Assembly (NCBI GenBank): GCA_020054965.1
Contig: JAIMZO010000072.1
Coordinates: forward strand, 1 to 7,524
Source: Spirochaeta sp.
GTDB lineage: Bacteria; Spirochaetota; Spirochaetia; Sphaerochaetales; Sphaerochaetaceae
DNA length: 7,524 bases
Direction of reading: 5' to 3'
Shown: positions 1-6,464 of the stretch, piece by piece
Layout: each line of letters opens with the position of its first letter
Numbering within the stretch: the stretch's first letter is position 1
Position numbers and translations under genes: made by a program
The notes under the pieces: model-generated
The model's input: the letters and a program-made list of their open reading frames with translations, nothing else
The model's database searches: none
Told to the model about the DNA's origin: nothing

Positions 1-708
1 TTCAGTTCACCGACTGCTGGCCAGATCATGGAACAGGTACTTGAAAGACAAAGCTCAACAACTTCGGCACTCGATATCAGGCTCACCTTGATCGATAACG
101 CGGGAATTGCCAGAGAGAGACGGGTGCAAACACTCAGCGCAACAAAAGAGGGAAGAACCTCCACGCTGACTGTATTTCTCTCCCCAGAGAGTGTACGTAA
201 TACCCGTTTTCTCTCCATTGAAGGGACAGATGGAAATACTGAACAGTGGATATACATCCCCTCCCTCAAGCGGATCAGGAAAATAGCGGGCGCTGAGGAA
301 GCTGGCTCATTCATGGGCAGTGATTTCTCCTATAGCGATATGGTCTCAACCACCTATGATATCGGCCAAGCAGATCATCATCTCATCTCTGAGGACAGTA
401 ACACCTTTACCATTGAATCGATTCCCCATGAGATGAAAGCGTATGGGAAAACCATCACCGTTGTTGACAAGGAAACCTATCTCCCCCTGGAGGTTCAGTT
501 CTATGAGCCTGACAGGAGCACGATTGTGAAAACATTGACCACAGAAGCAATTGACACGCTCTCTGGTCGTCCGGTCAGTACGACCATGGTCATGAGAACC
601 CACTCCAGTTCACACTCCACACGCTTGGAGATTCTTCAAGCACGTTACGACATTCCTCTTCCAGAGGGATACTTTACGACCAGATTCCTGGAAACAGGGA
701 GGCTCTGA
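1..708 (+). CDS. LolA-like outer membrane lipoprotein-sorting protein, 5'-partial
   Basis: The reading frame is open from base 1. The first visible codons (FSSPTAGQIMEQVLER) look like the mature N-terminus of this family, so the ATG at 28 is probably internal and only the signal peptide, roughly 20 residues, is missing. The visible 235 residues show an N-terminal 'IMEQVLERQ' helix, alternating β-strands, and the family-typical pair of motifs: WIYIPSLKRIRKI (about residues 83-95 of the visible part) and SFMGSDFSYSDM (about 103-114). It ends in a 'GYFTTRFLE' strand. This matches the periplasmic LolA-fold 'outer membrane lipoprotein-sorting protein' family (PF17131 type), which binds a lipid or acyl group in a half-barrel. 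Such genes often sit beside an RND/MMPL exporter and an outer-membrane barrel; the barrel follows here with a 1-base overlap. Its cargo is unknown. Family assignment is strong and transport role is inferred. Confidence 0.88.
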   Translation, partial: FSSPTAGQIMEQVLERQSSTTSALDIRLTLIDNAGIARERRVQTLSATKEGRTSTLTVFLSPESVRNTRFLSIEGTDGNTEQWIYIPSLKRIRKIAGAEEAGSFMGSDFSYSDMVSTTYDIGQADHHLISEDSNTFTIESIPHEMKAYGKTITVVDKETYLPLEVQFYEPDRSTIVKTLTTEAIDTLSGRPVSTTMVMRTHSSSHSTRLEILQARYDIPLPEGYFTTRFLETGRL

Positions 709-1955
709 TGAAACGAACCCTTGCTATTACCATCCTGTTGTTGACTACCACAGCACGTTTGTTTGCATTTGATATATTTGCAGAGGGAGAGGAACCCAAG
801 AGAACCTTCTACCTGCAACAGGAGACATCCTTGAATGTCTATCGCGACAAATCCGTGGTCCCCGGGGTACTGCTCGGACTCTCTGTCGATTATGAAGATG
901 AGGCGTTTAGAGCAATATCCACCGTACAATTTGATGCAATGACAAACACCCTTTCAGCGGAACACCTCTCAATCAGCCTCTACTGGGGCAATCAGACACT
1001 TGCTGCAGGCTGGATGACCCATCCTTGGGGAAGTGCATCGCTCTCCCATGTCGTGGATGTGTTTAATGCCCAGGACCTTGGTCAAGGTATCATTGATGAC
1101 CTGGAAGCAATGAAACAGAGGGAACTGATGCTCTCCCTGACTACCTACTGGGATCGAAGCTCCCTGGATATCGTCCTGAAACCAGGATTTCTCCCTACCA
1201 GCTTGGAAAACAATGGACGTTGGTCACTTATGCCGGCACAGTTTGCGTCAGTGACGTTGCATGAAGAAGAGACCGGGAGCCTTGAAAAATTTGGAGGGGG
1301 GGCACGCTACCGAATACAATCAAGTGCCATCGACCTTGGCCTTCTCTATTTCAATGGGTACTGGCCACAAAGTGGTTACACCAACATCACCTTCGACCCC
1401 TCGACGTTTGCCATCACTGTGGCCGATACCATCCATACCCGCTACCAACTTATCGGGTTGGAATCGAGTAGCTTGTTTGGGCCCTTTACACTTGCTCTGG
1501 AGGGGGGATTCTTCCTCAGTGAGGATACCGATGGAAGTGACCCAGGATTATACAATAGCAAATGGGCATACTTAGCAGAACTCTCCTATACCCATAGCAC
1601 AAGTGGCACATTTCTGGCAGTTGCCTACCAGGGACACTATGTACTGCACTTCCCCTCCTCCCCAATGGATGTAGATGTTCTCTCCTCCTACGATGGGAAG
1701 ACCTATGCCAATACGCTCATAGTAGCTGCAGAGGGCACACTCTTGCGGGAAAAACTTACTTGCAGGGTTGCTGGGACCTACCAAGCAGAAAGCACCGGAT
1801 ACCTCTTGCTTGCCTCCGCTACCTATGCCCTGGGGGACAATCTCTCTTGCTTCCTCAAGACTACCTGGTATGGTTCAATAAAGCCGAAAGCGAGTATATA
1901 CCACACCTGGGATGCAAACGATTCTCTTCAGATAGGGCTGAAAGCATGGTTCTGA
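708..1955 (+). CDS. Outer-membrane β-barrel protein, DUF1302-like
   Basis: The 415-residue product starts with a signal peptide (MKRTLAITILLLTTTARLFA, cleavage probably after A20). The rest is rich in alternating aromatic/hydrophobic strands and ends in ...LKAWF, the terminal aromatic residue expected of an outer-membrane barrel. The segment around residues 100-132 (GWMTHPWGSA, then VFNAQDL and an acidic IIDDLEAMK stretch), followed by LDIVLKPGFLP, resembles the WG...D..NPxDL region of DUF1302-type barrels that accompany LolA-fold proteins and RND pumps. The ATG overlaps the preceding TGA (TGATG), and GGGAGG at 697-702 lies five bases upstream, so translation is probably coupled. The gene carries a G7 run (1296-1302) and a G6 run (1502-1507). 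Outer-membrane location is well supported; DUF1302 kinship and a role in lipid or hydrophobic-substrate traffic are inferred from recalled motifs. Confidence 0.8.
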   Translation: MKRTLAITILLLTTTARLFAFDIFAEGEEPKRTFYLQQETSLNVYRDKSVVPGVLLGLSVDYEDEAFRAISTVQFDAMTNTLSAEHLSISLYWGNQTLAAGWMTHPWGSASLSHVVDVFNAQDLGQGIIDDLEAMKQRELMLSLTTYWDRSSLDIVLKPGFLPTSLENNGRWSLMPAQFASVTLHEEETGSLEKFGGGARYRIQSSAIDLGLLYFNGYWPQSGYTNITFDPSTFAITVADTIHTRYQLIGLESSSLFGPFTLALEGGFFLSEDTDGSDPGLYNSKWAYLAELSYTHSTSGTFLAVAYQGHYVLHFPSSPMDVDVLSSYDGKTYANTLIVAAEGTLLREKLTCRVAGTYQAESTGYLLLASATYALGDNLSCFLKTTWYGSIKPKASIYHTWDANDSLQIGLKAWF

Positions 1956-1982
1956 GCAGAGGTATGTGATAGGATTCTTCCA

Positions 1983-1990
1983 GGGGGGGA
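1983..1990 (+). promoter_or_regulatory. Poly-G Shine-Dalgarno of the 7TM-LuxR gene
   Basis: Seven consecutive G followed by A lie five to twelve bases upstream of the ATG at 1995 and are the only purine-rich stretch in the 39-base gap, so they decide this start. A homopolymeric ribosome-binding site could alter spacing and strength if the run changes length. Confidence 0.55.
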
Positions 1991-1994
1991 ACCA

Positions 1995-2912
1995 ATGGTA
2001 ATCCTATCCGATATCCTGCTCTTCCTTACCACCGCTTTGGTGGTTTCCATTACTTGTCTCTGTATCTTGCTCTTCTACCGTGTGCGTGATGCATATATCG
2101 GTTCCTTCCTTACTGTCCTTGTTCCTCTTTCACTGCAAATGTGTGTCTCTCTCTTGGTCACCTACCTGACCAGAACACTTCCGGTGGGAAACCTGGACGC
2201 TGATGCTTTCCAGGTATTTGCACTGGGAGCAACCATCTTCTCTGTCCTGCTCACTACCACATTGTTGCTTATGATGAGCAGATACCTGATTCAGCTCTTG
2301 CCGGCACAGGAAGGCCAGAAACACCTGGGAAACCGTATCCTTACATTCTTGATCCTGTTTTTTTTCCTGATCAGCCTCTGGGTCATCATCGCCAAGAGCA
2401 AGGGAGACTGGCAGAAAGCCCTCAGCGACACCATAGCCTACCACTTCTTCGCAGGTAGCATGTTCTTGGTAATCCACGCAGTCCTGAGTGTAATCTTCGT
2501 CAAGAAGGCCGCTACTTGGGAAGAAGAACGCCTGCTGAAAGGAATTATCTACACCTTTCTTCCTCTTTTCTTCCTATTTCCCCTGGATCTGCTGTTTTTC
2601 AGGAACCTTCCGTTCAAGCTTGTCTATCTCAGTTTCTCGACACTCTCGGTCTATCTCTACTATTTCATCAGCCGTAGATATTTCCTGACCTGGGAACAGA
2701 ACGACCACGTGGATGCAGAGAGAGGCAAGGAGTACGGGCTCTCACTCAGGGAAGAAGAGGTATTACGACTGCTTGCAACAGGATGCAGTAATCAGGAGAT
2801 TGCAAAGCAACTCTATATCTCACCCAATACCGTTAAGACCCACATCAAGAACATCTATGCAAAGATGGACGTGAACAACCGACTCCAGCTCTTCTCCCTT
2901 CTCAAGAAGTGA
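1995..2912 (+). CDS. Membrane-bound LuxR-family transcriptional regulator with seven predicted helices
   Basis: The 305-residue protein has two parts. Residues about 4-28, 36-58, 73-101, 114-133, 147-170, 182-202 and 207-227 are seven hydrophobic segments with no recognised ligand domain. Residues about 247-304 form a classic LuxR/GerE helix-turn-helix: [47 protein letters not shown]. There is no receiver domain, so it is probably a one-component regulator that senses something in or across the membrane and binds DNA from the bilayer. The ATG at 1995 is preceded by a G7/GA Shine-Dalgarno stretch (1983-1990) with five bases from the last G to the ATG. It starts 39 bases after the barrel gene on the same strand with no visible terminator, so it is probably co-transcribed and may control that cassette. 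It contains a T8 run (2358-2365). Its TGA directly abuts the zur stop. Signal and targets are unknown. Confidence 0.88.
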   Translation: MVILSDILLFLTTALVVSITCLCILLFYRVRDAYIGSFLTVLVPLSLQMCVSLLVTYLTRTLPVGNLDADAFQVFALGATIFSVLLTTTLLLMMSRYLIQLLPAQEGQKHLGNRILTFLILFFFLISLWVIIAKSKGDWQKALSDTIAYHFFAGSMFLVIHAVLSVIFVKKAATWEEERLLKGIIYTFLPLFFLFPLDLLFFRNLPFKLVYLSFSTLSVYLYYFISRRYFLTWEQNDHVDAERGKEYGLSLREEEVLRLLATGCSNQEIAKQLYISPNTVKTHIKNIYAKMDVNNRLQLFSLLKK

Positions 2913-3296
2913 TCATGACTTGCAAGAGGCACAGATACCGGTGAGGAAAAACGTGTGGTCGCTGATGGTGAATCCATACTGCTTTTCCCACTCTTTCATC
3001 TGTTCTTGGTAGACACACCCCCCCAGGTCGATGAATGTATGACACTTCTCACAGTGGAACCAGTGGTGGTGGACTCCTTCACTGCGGTTGCGATAGCTAT
3101 AGTAGCGTTCGGTACCGTGCTCAGTGCAGTGAAGGATGAACGATTCAGCAAAACCTTGCTCCTCAAGATAGTGCAGGTTACGATAGATGGTTGCCTGGTC
3201 AAACGGAAGTGAGTGGTCTCCGCTCAGCATCGATGCGCTGACAGGTTCCTTGCTCTCTTTGAGTAGCTCCAGCAGGGCTTTTCTTGCCTTAGTCAT
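2913..3296 (-). CDS. zur: Zinc uptake regulator, Fur family (Zur)
   Basis: The 127-residue protein has the Fur-family layout: an N-terminal winged helix whose recognition helix is DQATIYRNLHYLEEQG (about 33-48), then a metal-binding dimerisation domain. That domain carries a His cluster (H76-H78, H81) and two CxxC pairs (C82/C85 and C122/C125), the structural zinc site of Zur-type proteins. Family knowledge says zinc loading lets it bind operators and repress uptake genes. The specific call as Zur rather than Fur or PerR rests on its position as last gene of a znuACB operon. Its ATG lies inside the 3' end of znuB (8-base overlap), with GGAGG at 3304-3308 on the complementary strand, also inside znuB. 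It is short for Fur (usually 130-150) but complete. A C7 run on the plus strand (3018-3024) lies in the gene. It probably autoregulates through the operator at 5859-5879. Confidence 0.88.
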   Translation of the reverse strand: MTKARKALLELLKESKEPVSASMLSGDHSLPFDQATIYRNLHYLEEQGFAESFILHCTEHGTERYYSYRNRSEGVHHHWFHCEKCHTFIDLGGCVYQEQMKEWEKQYGFTISDHTFFLTGICASCKS

Positions 3297-4155
3297 GGTG
3301 TTTCCTCCATTTTTTCAGCAGGTCACCAGCCGAACGTCCCAGATAGAACGCCCCAGCAATAACGACGACGGTAGCTCCCACAGGAATATCGAAGCCCCAG
3401 CCCACAACAAGCCCTGCAAAGGAGAACAGGAAAGAGAAGAGCGTGGCTAAGGCCATCATGGAAGCAAGGTTCTTGGCCTTGTACCCTGCGGTTCCCGCGG
3501 GGAGTGTAAGCATTGCAATGACCATCACGATACCCACAAATGTCTGCAGCAGCACTACGGCTACAGCTGTTATCGAGAGGATGGCGAGAAATACCACATG
3601 GGTCGGGATTCCTCTCACCTGGGCGAACTCCTCGTCAAAGGCGGTTGCCTCAATCTGTGGATAGAATCTCCATGCGAGTACAATGACCACCACATCAAGA
3701 ATAGCAAGCAGAATCAGGTCAGAGGGAGCAATGAGCAGGATATTACCAAAAAGGTAGCTTGATGGATCGGTGTATCCGGGGGTCTTTGCCATGAACAGCA
3801 CACCAATACTCATCCCGATTGCCCAGATTGCTTGTATGACCGTATCCTCACGCTGCTTGGAACGAAGGGAGACTGTCCCAATGATAACTGCTGAGAGGAG
3901 CGCAAAGATCATGGCTCCTACCATGGGGCTCAGATTGGGAACCAAGCCGGTGGCTGAGAGATAGAGAGCAATACCGATGCCCCCAAGCACCGCATGGCTG
4001 ATGGCTCCGGCAAGGCCGGCTATCCGTTTCACGGTAACTACCGAGCCCAGTACCCCGAAGAGGACAGAGGAGAGCAATCCTGCAAGGAATGCATTCCTCA
4101 CAAAGGGAAAATCGGGGTTGAATAGTGCAGAAAAGAATCCTAGAAGATCGTTCAT
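3289..4155 (-). CDS. znuB: Zinc ABC transporter permease ZnuB
   Basis: This 288-residue integral membrane protein belongs to the ABC-3 metal permease family, which moves Zn or Mn handed over by a periplasmic binder. Hydrophobic segments lie at about 19-42, 55-70, 76-97, 108-124, 145-165, 187-213, 231-252 and 256-274. Family hallmarks are KRIAGLAGAISHAVLGGIG (about 43-61), the cytoplasmic coupling loop FDEEFAQVRGI (about 173-183), and the MLTLPAGTA turn (about 215-223). Length is normal for the family. The ATG overlaps the znuC stop as ATGA, and GGGAGG four bases upstream (4160-4165 on the complementary strand) fixes the start. It should form the membrane dimer of the ZnuABC importer. Metal choice (Zn rather than Mn or Fe) is inferred from the adjacent Zur and the ZnuA-type binder. 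Confidence 0.93.
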   Translation of the reverse strand: MNDLLGFFSALFNPDFPFVRNAFLAGLLSSVLFGVLGSVVTVKRIAGLAGAISHAVLGGIGIALYLSATGLVPNLSPMVGAMIFALLSAVIIGTVSLRSKQREDTVIQAIWAIGMSIGVLFMAKTPGYTDPSSYLFGNILLIAPSDLILLAILDVVVIVLAWRFYPQIEATAFDEEFAQVRGIPTHVVFLAILSITAVAVVLLQTFVGIVMVIAMLTLPAGTAGYKAKNLASMMALATLFSFLFSFAGLVVGWGFDIPVGATVVVIAGAFYLGRSAGDLLKKWRKHHD

Positions 4156-4922
4156 ACATCCTCCCTTGGGAAATGGCAGGAGTCTCCTGGGATCTCTACA
4201 TCGTGTCGTACCCGTTTCCTTGTGCCTTCTGCTTCTTCCTCAAGTACATGCTGGACGACAGTACGACCCATCTTTCCATCCCTATGGGCATCGATACAGA
4301 ACACCCGGTCGATCAAGGGGGAGACCTCTCTCATATCATGGGTAACGATCAGGATGGTTGTCGAACCCTTGAGTTTCCCAAGGGTTGCATAGAGCCGTTG
4401 TTCGCTCTCCTTGTCCAGATTGGCAGCCGGCTCATCAAGAATCAGCATGGTGGGTTCAGCTGCAAGGGCACGGGCAACCAACACTCGTCGCCTCTGGCCC
4501 CCGCTCAGGGCATTGTAGGGCCGCTTGGCAAGGTGCTCAAGCTCTACCTGCTTGAGCGCTTGCAACGCTTTCTCCGTCTGCTCAGCTTTCTCTCCCCGCT
4601 TTGATGCATCAACACGCCCCATCCTCACGACTTCCAACACGGAAATAGGGAAATTGGGATCATAGCTGGTGTGCTGGGGGACATACCCTACAAGGGCCCG
4701 GCTCTTTCTTGGATTCTCCCCAAGCAGTCTGATTGTCCCAGATTGGGGGGCTTCCAGACCAAGGACCAACTTCAGCAAGGTGCTTTTTCCTGCACCGTTT
4801 GGGCCAACCAAGGCGATAAACTCCCCAACATGAAAATGGAAGGAGACATTCTCAAGGACTTTCAAATGGGGATAAGAGAACGCAACATTATTGAAGGAGA
4901 GTGCAATAGGGGCGCTGCTCAT
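4152..4922 (-). CDS. znuC: Zinc ABC transporter ATP-binding protein ZnuC
   Basis: The 256-residue ATPase has all canonical ABC motifs: Walker A GPNGAGKST (40-48), Q-loop Q83 in YVPQ, signature LSGGQ (139-143), Walker B LILDEP (160-165) and H-loop H195 in IVTHD. YVPQHTSYDPNFPISV and VRMGR (about 80-103) are typical of the Mn/Zn/Fe-chelate (ABC-3) subgroup. It powers ZnuB from the cytoplasmic face. The C-terminal 45 or so residues after FCIDAHRDGK are charged and contain scattered His and one Cys, as in other ZnuC tails, with no obvious extra domain. The ATG overlaps the znuA stop (ATGA), with AAGGA at 4929-4933 on the complementary strand; its own stop overlaps the znuB ATG in the same way. 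This is tight translational coupling. Confidence 0.94.
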   Translation of the reverse strand: MSSAPIALSFNNVAFSYPHLKVLENVSFHFHVGEFIALVGPNGAGKSTLLKLVLGLEAPQSGTIRLLGENPRKSRALVGYVPQHTSYDPNFPISVLEVVRMGRVDASKRGEKAEQTEKALQALKQVELEHLAKRPYNALSGGQRRRVLVARALAAEPTMLILDEPAANLDKESEQRLYATLGKLKGSTTILIVTHDMREVSPLIDRVFCIDAHRDGKMGRTVVQHVLEEEAEGTRKRVRHDVEIPGDSCHFPREDV

Positions 4923-5815
4923 AAGCTTTCCTTAAGGGCGTTGCCCATCAAGCGGATATTACCCAACCAATCATAGGCAAGGGGATCGAGTGGAACTACC
5001 TGTGCACCAACCACCTGGGCGACTTTCTCTGCACTGCCGGAGGGAAATTGCTTTTGTACGAAAATCACCTTGGCCTGCTCATCTTGTGCCCGCTCTATCA
5101 GGAGGGCCAAGTCCTTTGCTGTAGGTTCCTTCCCTCCTGTTTCGATAGCCTCCTGATGAAGGCCGAATGAGTCAAGGAAGTATCCAAAGGAGGGATGATA
5201 GACGAAGACGGTACTGCCAGAGAGCCCTGCAAGCTCTGTTGCCAACGAGGTAAATTCGCCATCGATCAGGGAGAGGAGTTTCCCAGCTCGCTCTTCTACT
5301 TCCGCTTCAGGCAATCCAAGGTGGGTGGTCAATGCATTGCTGATGTTCTTTACCAGCACCTTCGACTGTTCCCATCCAAGCCAGGTATGTCGATCAATGT
5401 TCAAGTCATGAGCAGGTACATCTCCTCCCGCTCCCTCATCCTCATGGTCATGATCTTCCAAGGTTCGGAGGGTCATCCCTTCTGTCCCATCAATGATTGT
5501 AAGATCTGGATAAATACTGGAGACCTTGTCGATAAGGACATGCTCGAAGTCCGTTCCACTGAGAATCCACAGGCTTGCCTTTGCCAACTGAGCCATTTGG
5601 GAAGGGGAAGGTTCATAGGAATGTGGATTCTGTCCCTCCCCGACCAGTACAGCAGTTTCCACCAGGTCACCGGCTATCTGGTCGACAAAATATGCATGGG
5701 GAAGAATACTCACCATGACAATAGGCTTGGAATCCTGCTCAGTATTTCCTCCTGCAAAGAGAACGAAAGGAGTTATGATGAGCGCCAGTAGTATAATAAA
5801 TGCACGTGTTCGCAT
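4919..5815 (-). CDS. znuA: Periplasmic zinc-binding protein ZnuA
   Basis: The 298-residue solute-binding protein of cluster A-I/ABC-3 type delivers zinc to ZnuB. It has an N-terminal signal peptide (about 1-21, ending VLFA before GGNTEQ) and no lipobox cysteine, so it is probably a soluble periplasmic protein. Predicted zinc ligands are H65 in NPHSYEPSP, H143 in DRHTWL, H207 in VYHPSFGY, and D277 in VPLDPLA, all in family positions. Between the first two lies a short His/acidic loop (EDHDHEDE, about 120-127), a mark of ZnuA over manganese binders but shorter than in many proteobacteria. GGAGG four bases upstream of the ATG (5820-5824 on the complementary strand) supports this start. It is the first gene of znuA-znuC-znuB-zur and lies just downstream of the candidate Zur operator. 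Confidence 0.93.
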   Translation of the reverse strand: MRTRAFIILLALIITPFVLFAGGNTEQDSKPIVMVSILPHAYFVDQIAGDLVETAVLVGEGQNPHSYEPSPSQMAQLAKASLWILSGTDFEHVLIDKVSSIYPDLTIIDGTEGMTLRTLEDHDHEDEGAGGDVPAHDLNIDRHTWLGWEQSKVLVKNISNALTTHLGLPEAEVEERAGKLLSLIDGEFTSLATELAGLSGSTVFVYHPSFGYFLDSFGLHQEAIETGGKEPTAKDLALLIERAQDEQAKVIFVQKQFPSGSAEKVAQVVGAQVVPLDPLAYDWLGNIRLMGNALKESL

Positions 5816-5840
5816 AGTACCTCCATCAAGTATCTACAAC

Positions 5841-5846
5841 ATAGTA
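5841..5846 (-). promoter_or_regulatory. Possible -10 element of the znu operon promoter
   Basis: On the complementary strand TACTAT reads towards znuA, 25 bases upstream of its ATG. A weak -35 (TGACTT, matching part of TTGACA) sits 18 bases further upstream, inside the inverted repeat at 5859-5879. The arrangement fits repression by occlusion, but the -35 match is poor. Confidence 0.35.
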
Positions 5847-5854
5847 AACCCATG

Positions 5855-5903
5855 ATGATTTTGCAAGTCATTTGCAAAAATATTTCTGTCTGTACAAAAT
5901 CAT
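5855..5903. repeat. Nine-base inverted repeat spanning the divergent promoter region
   Basis: ATGATTTTG at 5855-5863 is the exact reverse complement of CAAAATCAT at 5895-5903, with 31 bases between. The left arm overlaps the 21-base operator and the right arm lies in the predicted carbonic anhydrase promoter spacer. It could be a second binding half-site or chance in AT-rich DNA. Confidence 0.4.
5859..5879. promoter_or_regulatory. Candidate Zur operator (21-base inverted repeat)
   Basis: Arms TTTTGCAA and TTGCAAAA, perfectly complementary, flank a five-base centre (GTCAT). Size, AT-rich arms and dyad symmetry fit Fur-family operators. It lies 44 bases upstream of the znuA start, upstream of its likely -10, in the only real intergenic region of the window, and the operon it precedes encodes Zur. 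The sequence does not match the E. coli or Bacillus Zur consensus that I recall, which is not surprising in a distant phylum. Identification rests on symmetry and place. Confidence 0.6.
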
Positions 5904-5920
5904 TGCATTCCGGCTATAGT
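5891..5920 (+). promoter_or_regulatory. Possible promoter of the γ-carbonic anhydrase gene
   Basis: A σ70-like pair: TGTACA (5891-5896; four of six match TTGACA) and TATAGT (5915-5920; close to TATAAT) separated by 18 bases. The start of transcription would fall near 5927, giving a very short leader that begins at the Shine-Dalgarno sequence GGGAGG (5928-5933). Confidence 0.4.
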
Positions 5921-5942
5921 CAAACCAGGGAGGAAACCGACT

Positions 5943-6464
5943 ATGATGTACGCATATAATGGCAAGTCACCGAGCATTGCAGAAGGTTGTTACATCGCAC
6001 CCAGTGCTGATGTCATCGGCAACGTCACATTGGAGGAAGGGGTCTCTATCTGGTTTCATGCCACACTCAGGGCAGATGTGAATACCATCCATATCGGTGG
6101 GCAATCAAACCTTCAGGACAACGTAGTTGCACATGTAGACAAGGGCTTCCCGCTTACTGTGGGAGAAAGATGCACCGTCGGACATGGTGCCATTATCCAT
6201 GCCTGCACCATTGGGGATGACTGTCTTATCGGCATGGGAGCAATTGTACTCAATGGGGCAGTAATTGGGGAAGAGTCCATCGTAGCTGCAGGAGCGCTGG
6301 TTTCCCAGAACAAGGTTTACCCTCCCCGCTCGTTGCTGGTCGGTACCCCTGCAAAACTCATCAGGACCCTCAGTGATGAGGAGTTTGCCAAGGTGAGGGA
6401 GAACACCCAGGAGTACTGGGAGTTTGCTCACGACCTTGCAACCGGCAAGCAGACGATCAACTAG
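5943..6464 (+). CDS. γ-class carbonic anhydrase family protein (left-handed β-helix)
   Basis: The 173-residue protein is built of hexapeptide repeats ([LIV]GxxxxI style, about residues 10-125) forming a left-handed β-helix, followed by a C-terminal helix (LSDEEFAKVRENTQEYWEFAHDL). It matches the YrdA/PaaY/CaiE-like γ-carbonic anhydrase family. The three expected metal-ligand histidines are present at H64 (VAHVD), H81 (TVGHGA) and H86 (IIHACTI). The family motif RGDxNxI appears as RADVNTI (43-49), so Gly44 is replaced by Ala, while QDN replaces QDG/QDN-type variants. CO2 hydration is possible but many members have no proven activity. ATGATG offers two starts; GGGAGG at 5928-5933 is nine bases before the first, which is preferred. 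It is divergent from znuA across the operator region, and its TAG overlaps the convergent ktrA stop. Confidence 0.88.
   Translation: MMYAYNGKSPSIAEGCYIAPSADVIGNVTLEEGVSIWFHATLRADVNTIHIGGQSNLQDNVVAHVDKGFPLTVGERCTVGHGAIIHACTIGDDCLIGMGAIVLNGAVIGEESIVAAGALVSQNKVYPPRSLLVGTPAKLIRTLSDEEFAKVRENTQEYWEFAHDLATGKQTIN

Noticed and set aside
28..30. ATG as start of the LolA-like gene
   Set aside because: The frame is open to base 1 and the codons before it already match the mature N-terminus; starting here would remove the signal peptide a periplasmic protein needs.
2895..2930. Hairpin candidates around the luxR/zur junction (CTTCT/AGAAG, AAGT/ACTT)
   Set aside because: Stems are four or five pairs, loops are either too small or mismatched, and no T tract follows on either strand.
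3848..4159. Minus-strand frame starting four bases before the znuB ATG
   Set aside because: It is out of frame with znuB, has Cys/Arg-rich shadow composition, and znuB accounts for the ribosome-binding site.
4125..4604. Open frame of 159 codons antisense to znuC and the znuB start
   Set aside because: Low-complexity shadow translation of the ABC ATPase gene, with no recognisable domain.
5195..5791. Long open frame of 198 codons antisense to znuA
   Set aside because: It lies wholly within znuA on the other strand, has no family-like motif or convincing ribosome-binding site, and the znuA frame is unmistakable.
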